This document shows, piece by piece, positions 43,354 to 52,443 of a DNA stretch of 64,000 bases. The position numbers and the translations under genes were made by a program. The notes beneath the pieces are model-generated. The model ran no database searches, was not told the origin of the DNA, and saw nothing but the letters and a program-made list of their open reading frames with translations. Position 1 is the first letter of the stretch; the number at the start of each line of letters is the position of its first letter. The stretch comes from Bin87 sp963665395 (GTDB taxonomy: Bacteria > Chloroflexota > Dehalococcoidia > Lucifugimonadales > UBA3495), in the NCBI GenBank assembly GCA_963665395.2, contig OY762251.1:930001-994000 (forward strand). Reading direction: 5' to 3'.

Positions 43354-44202
43354 ATGAGGTTCGCGCTTTTTGTGGACGCTGGATATCTGTACGCTGACGG
43401 ATCCAAAGTTCTCTCACCATCGGGGTCAACTCCATTGCCCCGTCGTGCTGTAACACTGGACCAAGATGAGACTATCGCCAAACTGCTGGAAACGGCGGCT
43501 GAAAAAACCGGCGGGGCCGCTTTATTGCGCACCTACTGGTACGACGGTGTGCTACCCAGCGGCTTGTCTGATTCCCAACAAGCATTAGCCAATACTGATA
43601 ACGTCAAATTCAGGGCGGGAGTGGTTAATTCGGCAGGACAGCAAAAGGGCGTCGATTCCCTGATTGTGACGGACCTCATTGAACTCTCTCGCAATCATGC
43701 CATATCGGATGCCGTGTTGTTTTCCGGCGACGGTGACCTCAGGATCGCTGTTCAAATAGCCCAGAGCTTTGGAGTTCGCGTTCACTTGGTGGGCATTGAA
43801 CCGGCAAGTTTTGATGATCGAACCCGCGCCCAACTGCTTTCACAAGAAGCAGACACCACCACCGAATGGCTCAGGTCAGACATTGCCGATCTGATAACCG
43901 TGAACCCTGGTTTTGACGTCGCTATGGAGGCGTCCAGACGCGCTGGGCCATCCGAAATTTCGGTCGAGGTCAAAGTCATTTTGGATCAAGCGGCCGATGA
44001 AGTCGTCGCCTCAATCCTCGCCAACCAGCAAAGGAATCGCATCCAACTGGGACCTGGTGGCAGGATACCCGTTGAATATGACAGAGAGCTGTTATCCAAT
44101 GGAAGCGATAAGCTGGACGGGCGTCGGCTGGAGCGTGGCGAAGTTACGTATATTCGCAACAGCTTCAGGGAAAAGATCACCGCCGGGAGCGAAGTCCATT
44201 AG
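43354..44202 (+). CDS. NYN-domain (PIN-like) nuclease
   Basis: 282 residues. The N-terminal 160 match the NYN/DUF88 (LabA-type) fold with its acidic residues: FALFVDAGYLY, KGVDSLIVTDLIELS, and AVLFSGDGDLRIAVQIAQSFGVRVHLVG. Such domains cut RNA using metal held by the aspartates. The C-terminal 100 residues (WLRSDIADLI..VKVILDQAADEVVASI) are not recognised and may bind nucleic acid or a partner. GAGG is 8 nt before the ATG. The gene has its own strong promoter and a leader hairpin, so it is probably regulated on its own. Confidence 0.82.
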   Translation: MRFALFVDAGYLYADGSKVLSPSGSTPLPRRAVTLDQDETIAKLLETAAEKTGGAALLRTYWYDGVLPSGLSDSQQALANTDNVKFRAGVVNSAGQQKGVDSLIVTDLIELSRNHAISDAVLFSGDGDLRIAVQIAQSFGVRVHLVGIEPASFDDRTRAQLLSQEADTTTEWLRSDIADLITVNPGFDVAMEASRRAGPSEISVEVKVILDQAADEVVASILANQQRNRIQLGPGGRIPVEYDRELLSNGSDKLDGRRLERGEVTYIRNSFREKITAGSEVH

Positions 44203-44253
44203 ATAAAGCCTATTCCAATTGAGGATAGGACCTTTGTAGGTGGGGCAACCGAT

Positions 44254-45312
44254 CTAGATTGCCGCCGCCAACCGTCGCACCGTCCCGTTCACCCGCGCCA
44301 ACGCCTCGTCCACGTCCGCCGAAGTGATGTGTCTGTGCGTCACCATACGCAACGCTTGTTCCCGGCTGTGGCTCACCAGCACGCCGTCTTTGCGCAAAGC
44401 AGCGATGACTTCCCGCGCCTCGCCTACCTTGTCCCGGTCCACCTCGAATATGACGATGTTGGTGTGGATGCTGTCGGGGTCCACGGTGAGGCCGTCAATG
44501 TTGGCCAGCCCGGCGGCCAGGCGTCGCGCGTTGGCGTGGTCGGCGGCCAGGCGTTCAATCATCGAGTCGAGAGCCACCAGCCCGGCCGCCGCCAGCACGC
44601 CGGCCTGTCGCATCCCGCCGCCCACCATCTTCCGCCACTTCCGAGCGCGGGTGATGAACTCCTCGGAGCCACAGAGGACGGAACCCACCGGGCAGGACAA
44701 AGCCTTGGACAGGCAGAAGCTCACGTCGTCAACCTCCCTGGTCAGTTCGGCGGCCGGCACTTCCAGAGCCACCGCGGCGTTGAAGATGCGCGCTCCGTCC
44801 AGATGCACCGCGGCGCCGGCGGCGTGAGCCACCTCGACCACCTCCTGGGTGTCATGGGGCGTCATCACCCCGCCGCTGCAACGGTTGTGGGTGTTCTCCA
44901 GGCAGACCAGCTTGGTGGCCGGCACGTGGATGTTGGAACTGTCGCGGATGGCGGCGGCCACGTTGTCCGCCGTAATGCGCCCGTTGGCGTCGTTGGGCAC
45001 CAGGCGAACCTGGGCGCCGGACAGCGCAGTTGGGCCGCCCGATTCGTTCCAGAACATATGGGCCTCCTGGCCCATGATCATCTCGTCGCCGCGACTGCAC
45101 CATGTAAGGGCCGCAATGAGGTTGCTCATGGTGCCGCTGGCCGTCAGCAGACCCGCTTCCTGCCCCATCAATTCCGCCGCCCGTTCCTGCAAGGCGTTGA
45201 TGGTTGGGTCTTCGCCGAACACGTCATCACCCACCTCGGCTGCCGCCATAGCCTGGCGCATCTCGTCAGTGGGGTGGGTAATGGTATCGCTGCGCAGGTC
45301 AATCGAAGCCAT
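44254..45312 (-). CDS. ltaE: Low-specificity L-threonine aldolase
   Basis: 352 residues of the PLP fold-type I beta-eliminating lyase group that splits threonine to glycine and acetaldehyde. Seen are IDLRSDTITHPTDEMRQAMAAAEVGDDVFGEDP at the N-terminus, CLENTHNRCSGGVMTP, HLDGARIFNAAVAL, and the PLP-binding Lys in FCLSKALSCPVGSVLCG, followed by RKMVGGGMRQAGVLAAAGLVAL. Length and motif order are normal. It stands alone, with a small mobile element about 100 bp upstream of the start. Confidence 0.94.
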   Translation of the reverse strand: MASIDLRSDTITHPTDEMRQAMAAAEVGDDVFGEDPTINALQERAAELMGQEAGLLTASGTMSNLIAALTWCSRGDEMIMGQEAHMFWNESGGPTALSGAQVRLVPNDANGRITADNVAAAIRDSSNIHVPATKLVCLENTHNRCSGGVMTPHDTQEVVEVAHAAGAAVHLDGARIFNAAVALEVPAAELTREVDDVSFCLSKALSCPVGSVLCGSEEFITRARKWRKMVGGGMRQAGVLAAAGLVALDSMIERLAADHANARRLAAGLANIDGLTVDPDSIHTNIVIFEVDRDKVGEAREVIAALRKDGVLVSHSREQALRMVTHRHITSADVDEALARVNGTVRRLAAAI

Positions 45313-45415
45313 GGCGCCTCCTGGGTGGGCAGTAGTGTCCGCCGTCGCCCGTTGGCGACGACCGGCGCCATTCTAGCATAACCACCAACGCGCGCCGCAC
45401 TGCCAACCCGCAGAC

Positions 45416-45548
45416 GGTAGCGTTCCGTTTTAGGTGGTTTGGTTTTTGTCATTGCGAGCGTAGCGTGGCAATCCCGTTGGCGTAGCAGCAGTTTTAGCCG
45501 CTCGGATACCCCGCTGGGAAACTGAACCACCTAAATTGCAACGCTACC
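45416..45548. mobile_element. MITE, family C copy 2
   Basis: 133 bp, same ends and core as the copy at 11569, with only scattered base changes. The 9-bp sequence CCCGCAGAC is repeated at 45407-45415 and 45549-45557, a perfect target duplication. Confidence 0.95.
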
Positions 45549-45557
45549 CCCGCAGAC

Positions 45558-46321
45558 GCGGGGCCTTTTCAAAGTCCACCCGTCGTTCCCGCGAAAGTGG
45601 GAACCCAGGCGTCCTTTCCGGCTCCGCCCTTGTGCGACTATCGTCCGTCCAATCCTGCAAATCCCCAAATCCGGCGAATCCTGATTCTGACAAATCCCCC
45701 TTGACCACCGCTCATAGAACCTATATCCTAAATCTGTCTAGGCAAAACAGCTGTTTCCATCACTCACGTTCTCCAAAGGCAGGATTTCACTTCGACGGCC
45801 AACCCCGTCAGTTTCCCAAATCGCAATCGGTTGCGGTGGCAAGGCGCTGTTCGACGTTTTCGACCATTCACCACGATTGACCACTGAACCACCGGGATTG
45901 CCCGAGCCCGCGCGCAGGTGCGCCTTTGGCGCGCTGAGTACACGAAAAAGTAGGGGTCAAATGGTTGCGTACCCAAACCGGCCGTATGCTGACAACGAAG
46001 TGTTGCTAAATCCGCCTCTGGCGGGCTGCAAAGTCCGCCTCTGGCGGAAAATCCTGCCTCCCAAAACCCAACAACCAACCAGCCAACCAAAAAGGAGCAA
46101 AGCCACCGCAACACCATCCCCACTGGACGAACCCAATCCTGAAAATCCCCAAATCCGGCAAATAACGTCACCTCGTACTTGATACGGGGCCTGATTCTGA
46201 CCATCCACTCTCCCCAGGCCGGAATGACGACTTGACTTTGAAAAGGCCCTGCGCAGACGCTGAAACCTGTTATCATAACCGCGCATATCGAACCACGACA
46301 CGGCTGCGGGGAGACGGAATC
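45558..46321. other. Repeat-rich intergenic region without a recognisable gene
   Basis: About 760 bp. It holds an arm of the GTCGTTCCCGCGAAAGTGGG type near 45585, and two stretches of the AATCCTG..AAATCC..GATTCTGAC type (near 45652 and 46131, also seen at 50930-51040). A GTGCGCCTTTGGCGCGC hairpin lies near 45914, and doubled TCCGCCTCTGGCGG units near 46010-46040. Open frames crossing it look like repeat sequence, not protein. It seems to be a graveyard of several repeat families. Confidence 0.6.
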
Positions 46322-46966
46322 ATGCGGCAGAGCGCGGTAAGTTTTCTGACCAAAGGAATGACTTTTGAGGGCATCATCGCCTTGCCCGATGGCGAGGGTC
46401 CCTTCCCCGGTGTGGTGATGTGCCACCCCCATCCGCTGCACGGCGGCAGCATGGATAACAACGTGGTGGTGGCGGTGACCTTCGGCTTGGCCGACGCCGG
46501 CATCGCATCCCTGCGTTTCAACTACCGGGGCGTCGGCAACAGTACCGGCGAGCACTCCCATGGCGAAAAGGAACACGAAGAGACGCTGATGGGGATGGAG
46601 TTCCTGGGCGCGCTGCCCGATGTTGACGATAACCGCATCGGCCTGGGCGGCTACTCCTTCAGCACCCGGGTCATCTGCTCGCACAAACAACTTTACAAGA
46701 AGCCGCTGGCCATCGCCCTGGTGGCCCCGTCCCTGGAGGCCATCACCGACAGCCCCTTGCAGTCGGATAAAACGCCCCGCCTGATCATCACCGGCGACCG
46801 GGACCGGCTGGTCAACTCCGACGGCGTGGACGAGCAGCTGTCCAAGTTCAACCCACCGGCCGAGTACCACGTGATCCCGGGCGCTGACCATTTCTGGGTG
46901 GGTCAGGAGCGCCAGATGGCCGAAAAGGTGGTCGCATTCTTCCGTCACCACCTCACCGGCCTCTGA
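46322..46966 (+). CDS. Alpha/beta hydrolase (dienelactone-hydrolase-like)
   Basis: 214 residues of the alpha/beta hydrolase fold. Seen are GVVMCHPHPLHGGSMDNNVV, FNYRGVGNSTG, the nucleophile region GLGGYSFSTRV, ITGDRDRLV (Asp) and PGADHFWVG (His). The usual G-x-S-x-G elbow reads GYSFS here, with Ser instead of the last Gly, a mild departure. Enzymes with this CHPHPLxGG start act on short acyl substrates. Only 3 bp separate it from lspA, so they share a transcript. Confidence 0.85.
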   Translation: MRQSAVSFLTKGMTFEGIIALPDGEGPFPGVVMCHPHPLHGGSMDNNVVVAVTFGLADAGIASLRFNYRGVGNSTGEHSHGEKEHEETLMGMEFLGALPDVDDNRIGLGGYSFSTRVICSHKQLYKKPLAIALVAPSLEAITDSPLQSDKTPRLIITGDRDRLVNSDGVDEQLSKFNPPAEYHVIPGADHFWVGQERQMAEKVVAFFRHHLTGL

Positions 46967-46969
46967 TCC

Positions 46970-47605
46970 ATGCTCAATGAACCCAAAGGGCGCACGCCGC
47001 TGTACCGCGATTGGACCCTGCTGCAAATGGCGGCGTTGGTGCTGGCTCTGGACCAACTGACCAAGTTCGTCGTCCGCCAAACCCTGGAGTGGCACTACTC
47101 CTGGCCGTACCAGGGCTTTTTTCGCTTCACCCACGTGCAGAACACCGGCAGCGCCTTCGGTCTCTTCCAGGGCAATAACCTGCCGCTGCTGTTCGTTTCG
47201 CTGGTGGGTGTGGTTGTGCTGGCGTACATCTACCGCAGCCAGGAACGACCCAGCCTCCTGATGCGGATCAGCATTGCCCTCATGCTGGGCGGAGCCGTGG
47301 GCAACCTGCTGGACCGCATCCTCCAGGGCCATGTGACGGACTTTATCGACATCGGCCCCTGGCCGGTGTTCAACCTGGCCGATTCCGCAATTGTGGTCGG
47401 CCTGATCCTGATGGCTTGGCTGCTGGTGATGCGCCGGAACGACGACGGCGAAACCGGCGCCATCGACGTTGCCGATAATTTGCGCTATGCCGCCTGTCCC
47501 CTGTGCGAAGGCCCGATGATCGGCTTGCCCAACGGAGCCCGCTGCGCCGATTGTGGAGCGCGGGAGCGGATTGTAATTCGTCAGAATCACGATTCACCGG
47601 ATTAG
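46970..47605 (+). CDS. lspA: Lipoprotein signal peptidase with C-terminal zinc ribbon
   Basis: 211 residues. The first 160 are signal peptidase II: four membrane helices with NTGSAFGLF, GNLLDRI (Asp115) and FNLADS (Asp138), the two catalytic aspartates. It removes signal peptides from prolipoproteins such as the ZnuA-like protein above. Ordinary LspA ends soon after the fourth helix. Here about 45 extra residues carry CPLC (176-179) and CADC (192-195), a zinc-ribbon-like module on the cytoplasmic side. That fusion is unusual and its role is unknown. Confidence 0.9.
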   Translation: MLNEPKGRTPLYRDWTLLQMAALVLALDQLTKFVVRQTLEWHYSWPYQGFFRFTHVQNTGSAFGLFQGNNLPLLFVSLVGVVVLAYIYRSQERPSLLMRISIALMLGGAVGNLLDRILQGHVTDFIDIGPWPVFNLADSAIVVGLILMAWLLVMRRNDDGETGAIDVADNLRYAACPLCEGPMIGLPNGARCADCGARERIVIRQNHDSPD

Positions 47606-47654
47606 GGCCTGTCGTCAAATTGAGTTGCCAAGCGTCAAACCGCTCTATTTCCGT

Positions 47655-47752
47655 CATTCCCGCGAAAGCGGGAATCCAGAGAGTACGAAATAAAGCCAAC
47701 GTTCCTGTTGCAGAGGCTTTTCTGGGTTCCCGCTTTCGCGGGAACGACGGTG
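47655..47752. repeat. Inverted dispersed repeat (GTCATTCCCGCGAAAGCGGG type)
   Basis: The arms are GTCATTCCCGCGAAAGCGG (near 47655) and its complement GTTCCCGCTTTCGCGGGAAC (near 47725-47745), about 50 bp apart. It lies between lspA and rluD and supplies spurious codons upstream of the rluD start. Confidence 0.85.
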
Positions 47753-47761
47753 GTTTTCAAA

Positions 47762-48799
47762 ATGTCAACACGGTCTAGAGGATTTTCTGGATTGGGAGCC
47801 GGTGACAGGTACGAATTCGTCGTAGGCCGCAACCCCAACCCGGCCCGCCTGGACGCCTGGTTGGCCGCTCAACCCGAGCTGTCGGCAAGTGGCCTGTCCC
47901 GCAGCCGGCTCCGCGATCTGGCCGTGGCGGGCTTCATCACAGTCAACGGCGCCCCGGCTCGTCCCGCCCAACGCATCCGTACTGACGACGCCGTCACCGT
48001 TGCGGTTCCTCCCGTTGCGGCTGCGGCCGACCTGGTTCCGCAGGACATTCCGCTGCCGGTGGTCTATGAAGATTGCCACGTCGTGGTGGTTGACAAGCCC
48101 GCCGGCCTGCCGGTGCATCCTGGGCCCGGCCATCCCGACGGCACGCTGGTCAACGCCCTGCTGTATCGCTGCCCGGACATTCGCGGCATCGGCGGCGAGT
48201 TCCGGCCCGGCATCGTTCACCGCCTGGATAAGGACACTTCCGGCCTGATGGTGGTCGCCAAGACGCAGTTGGCTCACCAAAATTTGACCCAGCAGTTGAA
48301 AGACCGGGCGATGCGCAAGGAGTACCTGGGCGTCGCAGTGGGATTGGTTACTCCGGCGTCCGGCGTCATCGATGCCCCCATCGCGCGGGATCCGCGACAC
48401 CGCCAGCGCATGGCCGTGGACGCCGGCGGACGGGCCGCCCGAACCCATTACGAAACCGAGGCGGAACTGCCGGACCACACGCTGCTGCGGCTGCGGCTGG
48501 AAACGGGCCGCACCCACCAGATCAGGGTTCACCTGTCCTATCTGGGCTACCCGCTGTTGGGCGACCCGGTGTACGGCAAGGCCAGCGGATTGCTGGGCCG
48601 GCAGTTCCTGCACGCCGCTCATTTGGGGTTCCGCCATCCTGCCACCGGCGAATGGTCAGAGCACGAGTCGGCCCTGCCCCACGATCTGGCCGGCGTCCTG
48701 GCCGCAATCCAAACAACCGCCGCGGCGATGACGGAGTTCGTCGAAAACGACGCCGGCGCCCGCCTGCCGCAGTACACCCCGCCGGGACGCCGGGGCTGA
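47762..48799 (+). CDS. rluD: RluD-type 23S rRNA pseudouridine synthase
   Basis: 345 residues. An S4-like RNA-binding domain (LDAWLAAQPELSASGLSRSRLRDLAVAGFITVNG) is followed by the catalytic domain with PGIVHRLDKDTSGLMVVAKT (catalytic Asp in HRLDKDTSG), MRKEYLGVAVG and GRTHQIRVHLSYLGYPLLGDPVYG. ATG 47762 is chosen because codons further upstream lie in repeat sequence. It converts specific uridines of the large-subunit RNA. It follows lspA, the common gene order in bacteria. Confidence 0.93.
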   Translation: MSTRSRGFSGLGAGDRYEFVVGRNPNPARLDAWLAAQPELSASGLSRSRLRDLAVAGFITVNGAPARPAQRIRTDDAVTVAVPPVAAAADLVPQDIPLPVVYEDCHVVVVDKPAGLPVHPGPGHPDGTLVNALLYRCPDIRGIGGEFRPGIVHRLDKDTSGLMVVAKTQLAHQNLTQQLKDRAMRKEYLGVAVGLVTPASGVIDAPIARDPRHRQRMAVDAGGRAARTHYETEAELPDHTLLRLRLETGRTHQIRVHLSYLGYPLLGDPVYGKASGLLGRQFLHAAHLGFRHPATGEWSEHESALPHDLAGVLAAIQTTAAAMTEFVENDAGARLPQYTPPGRRG

Positions 48800-48824
48800 T
48801 TAGCGGTTGAAAAACCTCGGGGGA

Positions 48825-49337
48825 ATGATGAGTGCGCTGGCCCACTTGGGAGCATTGTTAATCCGCATTTTCGGAGTCGCTTTGGCGACGGGAGCAGTGA
48901 CCGGCGGGTATTTTCTTGGAAGGCGATACCTCGACAAAACCCTGGCACTGTTCAGCGAAGGCCGGTACGAAGCTGTTATCGGGGTCACGGTGGCAACCGG
49001 TCTGCCTATTTTGCTTGCGCTAACCTTCTCAGTCGTATTCTTGAAGCGGTCCAACTGGGATGACGAGCAGGGTGCAGATGGAACGCCATCCGAGACTGTT
49101 TCCTCGTCTCAGGGCGAGGAGTACCGCAATTGGCGAGGTTCGGTCGGCGCATTGCTCTTCGTGGCGGGGAGCGGATTCCTTCTGTGGGTTGCCTACGAAG
49201 CCGTTGCATTGGTAGAAGGAGTTTTGGTGTATGGTGAAAACCTGTCATCAGGACGACGTTGCAATTGGTTCTGTTGGTTGTCAAAATCCGCGTGGGGAAA
49301 GTGGGGCGCGGTACCAATTATGGGATTTATTTGGTGA
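48825..49337 (+). CDS. Hypothetical membrane protein
   Basis: About 170 residues with three hydrophobic segments: LIRIFGVALATGAVTGGYFL, VIGVTVATGLPILLALTFSVVFL, and VGALLFVAGSGFLLWVAYEAVALV. A hydrophilic loop between the second and third is acidic and Ser-rich. GGGGGA stands close to the ATG pair at 48825/48828, and a TTG at 48807 is the alternative start. No family is recognised. Its end, and everything beyond to 50.7 kb, is poorer in GC than the neighbouring housekeeping genes. Confidence 0.5.
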   Translation: MMSALAHLGALLIRIFGVALATGAVTGGYFLGRRYLDKTLALFSEGRYEAVIGVTVATGLPILLALTFSVVFLKRSNWDDEQGADGTPSETVSSSQGEEYRNWRGSVGALLFVAGSGFLLWVAYEAVALVEGVLVYGENLSSGRRCNWFCWLSKSAWGKWGAVPIMGFIW

Positions 49338-49585
49338 GTTGGAGTATGCATGGCGGTCGGTTTTGGAGCGGCTGGCTGCGCATGGCTGATCGCTTCTACT
49401 CAACGCGAGTTGGCAGGTGTTTATTCATATATCAATCGAATAATACACGAATAATACTTATAATATAGCTTTTAGGCACCCTGAAGTGCTAATATCCGGT
49501 AATTAATGAAACGGAGGGCAGCTACAGCCCCACATACACAAAGCACTTGAATACCCATGTCTGCCCATCACTCTACAACCTCTAT
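49338..49585. other. AT-rich intergenic stretch
   Basis: About 250 bp with runs such as ATACTTATAATATAGC near 49454-49470, clearly different from the flanking composition. It may hold the promoter (TATAAT near 49460) of the following membrane-protein frame. No gene is seen. Confidence 0.5.
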
Positions 49586-50687
49586 ATGCAAGGCCGCAAT
49601 CCCATAAAAAGCGCTCTGGCTTTTGTCGAAAGGGCAAATAAGCGCGTCGCCATGATACTGCCGCCAGCGGTGGCCGGTACTGTCACTGCACTCATTGCCT
49701 ACTACGCGATGGAGGTGGGAGGGACCTGGAAATCGCCGGGCGTTGGTTGGGGCGTCTCGATCCCCGGCTGGTTATTCGCGACATTCTTTACAGCATTCGC
49801 AACAGGGTGCTTCGCGTACCTCAGCCATCGCAAAGCACGCCAGTACCCCAGCCACAGCCAACATCGCTGCTATTGCCGGTAGCGCAACCATACTGGCACT
49901 AACGTGGTGGCCGACACGACAGTGCGACATGGTAGGCGGCGTGGTAGCTGGACTTACAGCTGCCGGCATGGTGGTTGCTCTGGCAACGGTCGTCGGTTCT
50001 CAAGCAGGAAGGGTACGCCGGGGTATCGTCATTGACAGCGGCGGCCTTTCCGCTCAGACGAACGCCAAACCTGAAGAGGGGCGCACAGGAATAGTGGCAT
50101 TCCTGCAAATATCTCTGGCAGCTTTTATGGCTATCGTCGTTTTGATAGCGTTCACAAACGACGATTTGACTGAATCACGTACCAAAATACTGATGTTCGC
50201 CGGCATTGGCATTACGGCGGCATCCGTCATATCTGCGGAGCGCAGCCTGAAGAGCGCTTTGGCAATAGCTGGCGCCGTTGTATCGGTGATAGGAGCGTAC
50301 CTTGAAATGGACCGGGCTTTCACATCGAGCAACAGCGAGATCGGGGCCTTGACGATATTGATCGCCGCCGGCTTGGTTGCCGGAATAATAGTCATGTTCA
50401 TATCGTTTGATGCTCACGTCGTAGTGCGACTTCTGGTTACTCCGATCTTGGCGGCCGTGGCGGTGGCAGGTGTCACTCACCTCATCATCATGGTGCCTGT
50501 CGTTTTCATATCGAGCGGGTGCAATGTGCCGGCAGTGGGAATAGCCATATCAGTATTATCGTCCGGCTTGCTCGCCATAATTGCAGGATCGGCAACGTTC
50601 GCTGTCCTTATTGGGATAGCGGCAAGTGACTTGTGGAAATCAAGAAGGGCCGCGCAGCAAGACAAAAACAAAGCACCAAGGGCGTAA
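49586..50687 (+). pseudogene. Multi-pass membrane protein, frameshifted
   Basis: The first frame (from ATG 49586, MQGRNPIKSALAFVERANKR) has two membrane segments and ends at 49882 after CFAYLSHRKARQ. A second frame, overlapping it, continues from about 49840 with TPATANIAAIAGSATILALTWW and seven or so more membrane segments to 50687. Together they would make one protein of about 365 residues if one base were restored near 49840. No family is recognised. A true frameshift, a sequencing error or two separate proteins are all possible, though the first seems most likely. Confidence 0.55.
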
Positions 50688-50764
50688 CGCTCGCAAAGCG
50701 TCACTGCCTGGTGCTTAAGGCATTGTGGTATCAGGGGTTCGGCTATGTCAATACCTTATTCGCC

Positions 50765-51068
50765 CTCACGCGTACCCACTTTCCCCAAACTGTCATTGCG
50801 AGCGCAGCGCGGCAATCTCGTCGCGGTAACGAACGTCGCTCTTGGAACGAGATCGCCATCCGCCAGCGGCGGACTTCGCTCCTCGCGATGACAAACTGGG
50901 TACGCGTGAGCCATTTTGGTAGTTTGTCAGAAGCAGGATTTACCGGATTTATAGGATGTGCCGGATTGGGTGCGACGCTGCCGTCGGATGATCTCAATCC
51001 TGATAATCCGTCAAATCCGGGAAATCCTGCTTCTGACATTCCGCCCCCGGAAAGTGGGTACGCGTGAG
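50765..51068. mobile_element. MITE, family D copy 2, composite
   Basis: 304 bp. The left end is CTCACGCGTACCCACTTT, the right end the complement (AAAGTGGGTACGCGTGAG), with another right-end-like copy inside near 50898. The 10-bp sequence CTTATTCGCC is repeated at 50755-50764 and 51069-51078. The inner half carries the CATTGCGAGCGCAGCG core; the outer half carries an inverted AGGATTT..GGAAATCCTGCTTCTGAC repeat. It fills most of the 426-bp gap before the M20 peptidase gene. Confidence 0.88.
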
Positions 51069-51113
51069 CTTATTCGCCATGGATGGCATACGTAAACCTA
51101 ATCCCGTCCACCG

Positions 51114-52430
51114 TCACCCGTGAAACCGCCCCAGCAGCCGGTACAACGCCTCCGCCCCGAACTCCAGCGCCGACACCGGCGCCCGCTCGTTGGCCGCGTG
51201 TATCGTTTTCAGAAAGTCAAAATCCGCCGGCAGGTTCATCGGCATCCAGCCGTAGGTTTGGATGCCCAGCGTGGCGAAGTGCCGGCCGTCGGTGGCGGCG
51301 GGCATCAGCATGGGAACCGATACGCCGGCTGCATCCTGCTCGCCGATGATGCCGGCCAGGGTATCAAACAGGCCCATGTTGAGCGCCCACGGCTTGGGGT
51401 CAAAAAGCAAAGCCTCAAGCTCTATGTTCGGCCCGGCGATGTCCTGCAATTCGCCCAGCAGGTCCGCGGCGTCGTAGCCGGGCAGCATCCGGCAATCCAG
51501 GTTGACGACCACCTCGCTGGGGATGACGTTGGCCTTTTCGCCGCCGTTGATGATGGTAGCGTTGGCGGTGTGGCGGAACAGCGGCTCCAGCTCCTGCCCG
51601 GCGGCGCCCATACGGCGCAGTATCTTGCCGGCAAAGGCCGGGTTGAGCAGCAGCTTCAGAAAAGCGCAGTCCGGCATCGGCAGGCTGCTGCTCATGGCCT
51701 CAATCATCATCCGCGTCACCGGATGGATGTGAAACGGCAGCGGCGTCTTGTCCAGCTTGACCAGGAACTCGGCCATGCGGGTCGGCGCGGTGTCGTGATG
51801 CACCAGGGAGCCGTGTCCGCCGGGGCCGCGGGCGGTAGCCTGTACGCGGCAACCCTGCTTTTCCGCCACCTGCACCATGTAGAACTTGCGTCCCCGGTAG
51901 GTCTTGCTGAACCCGCCGAACTCGCCCACGGCGTAGCGCGCGCCGTCGAATAAATCGGGTCGTTCCCGCACCAGCCAGGCCGCGCCGGTGTTGCCGCCGG
52001 CCTCTTCGTCGCTGACCAATGCGAGTATCACGTCACCCGGTAGGTCAGCGCCTTCGAGATGGGCGCGCAGGAAGGCGTCCATCATCATGGCGACGCCGCC
52101 CTTCATGTCCAGCGCGCCCCGGCCCCAAATGTAACCATCCTGGAGACGGCCCTCAAAAGGCGGCACGTCCCAAGGCTGCGCCGCCGTCGGCACCACGTCC
52201 AGATGGCCGTAGAGCAGCAGGGGCGGAGCGTCGCCCCGGCCGCACAGGCGGCTCACCACGTTGACCCGGTTGGGGTCATCGCCCATCAACTCGGCGGCGA
52301 TGCCGGCGTCAGTCAGTACCTCGCGGCAGTAGGCGGCGCACTCGCGCTCGTTGCCGGGCGGGTTGGTGGTGTCGTATCGGATGAGCCGCTGCAATAAGTC
52401 GGCGACCTGAGGCCGCGGGACGGCGGTCAT
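51114..52430 (-). CDS. M20-family peptidase / amidohydrolase
   Basis: 438 residues. Metal ligands and motifs in order: LLYGHLDVVP (His), WGRGALDMKGGVAMMM (bridging Asp), VSDEEAGGNTGAAWLV (catalytic Glu pair), YAVGEFGGFSK with a Glu at the usual Asp/Glu position, and the late PAATDGRHFATLG His. A dimerisation domain with ARGPGGHGSLVHHDTAPTRM lies between. The family includes ArgE, DapE and carboxypeptidase G2, and the exact substrate is uncertain. Its last gene neighbour on this strand, the PAC2 gene, starts upstream with a 13-bp gap. Confidence 0.9.
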   Translation of the reverse strand: MTAVPRPQVADLLQRLIRYDTTNPPGNERECAAYCREVLTDAGIAAELMGDDPNRVNVVSRLCGRGDAPPLLLYGHLDVVPTAAQPWDVPPFEGRLQDGYIWGRGALDMKGGVAMMMDAFLRAHLEGADLPGDVILALVSDEEAGGNTGAAWLVRERPDLFDGARYAVGEFGGFSKTYRGRKFYMVQVAEKQGCRVQATARGPGGHGSLVHHDTAPTRMAEFLVKLDKTPLPFHIHPVTRMMIEAMSSSLPMPDCAFLKLLLNPAFAGKILRRMGAAGQELEPLFRHTANATIINGGEKANVIPSEVVVNLDCRMLPGYDAADLLGELQDIAGPNIELEALLFDPKPWALNMGLFDTLAGIIGEQDAAGVSVPMLMPAATDGRHFATLGIQTYGWMPMNLPADFDFLKTIHAANERAPVSALEFGAEALYRLLGRFHG

Positions 52431-52443
52431 CGGGCCGTACCCG

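Noticed and set aside
45764..47590. 608-codon minus-strand frame
   Set aside because: It crosses repeats and lies antisense to the hydrolase and lspA genes, with no protein-like motifs.
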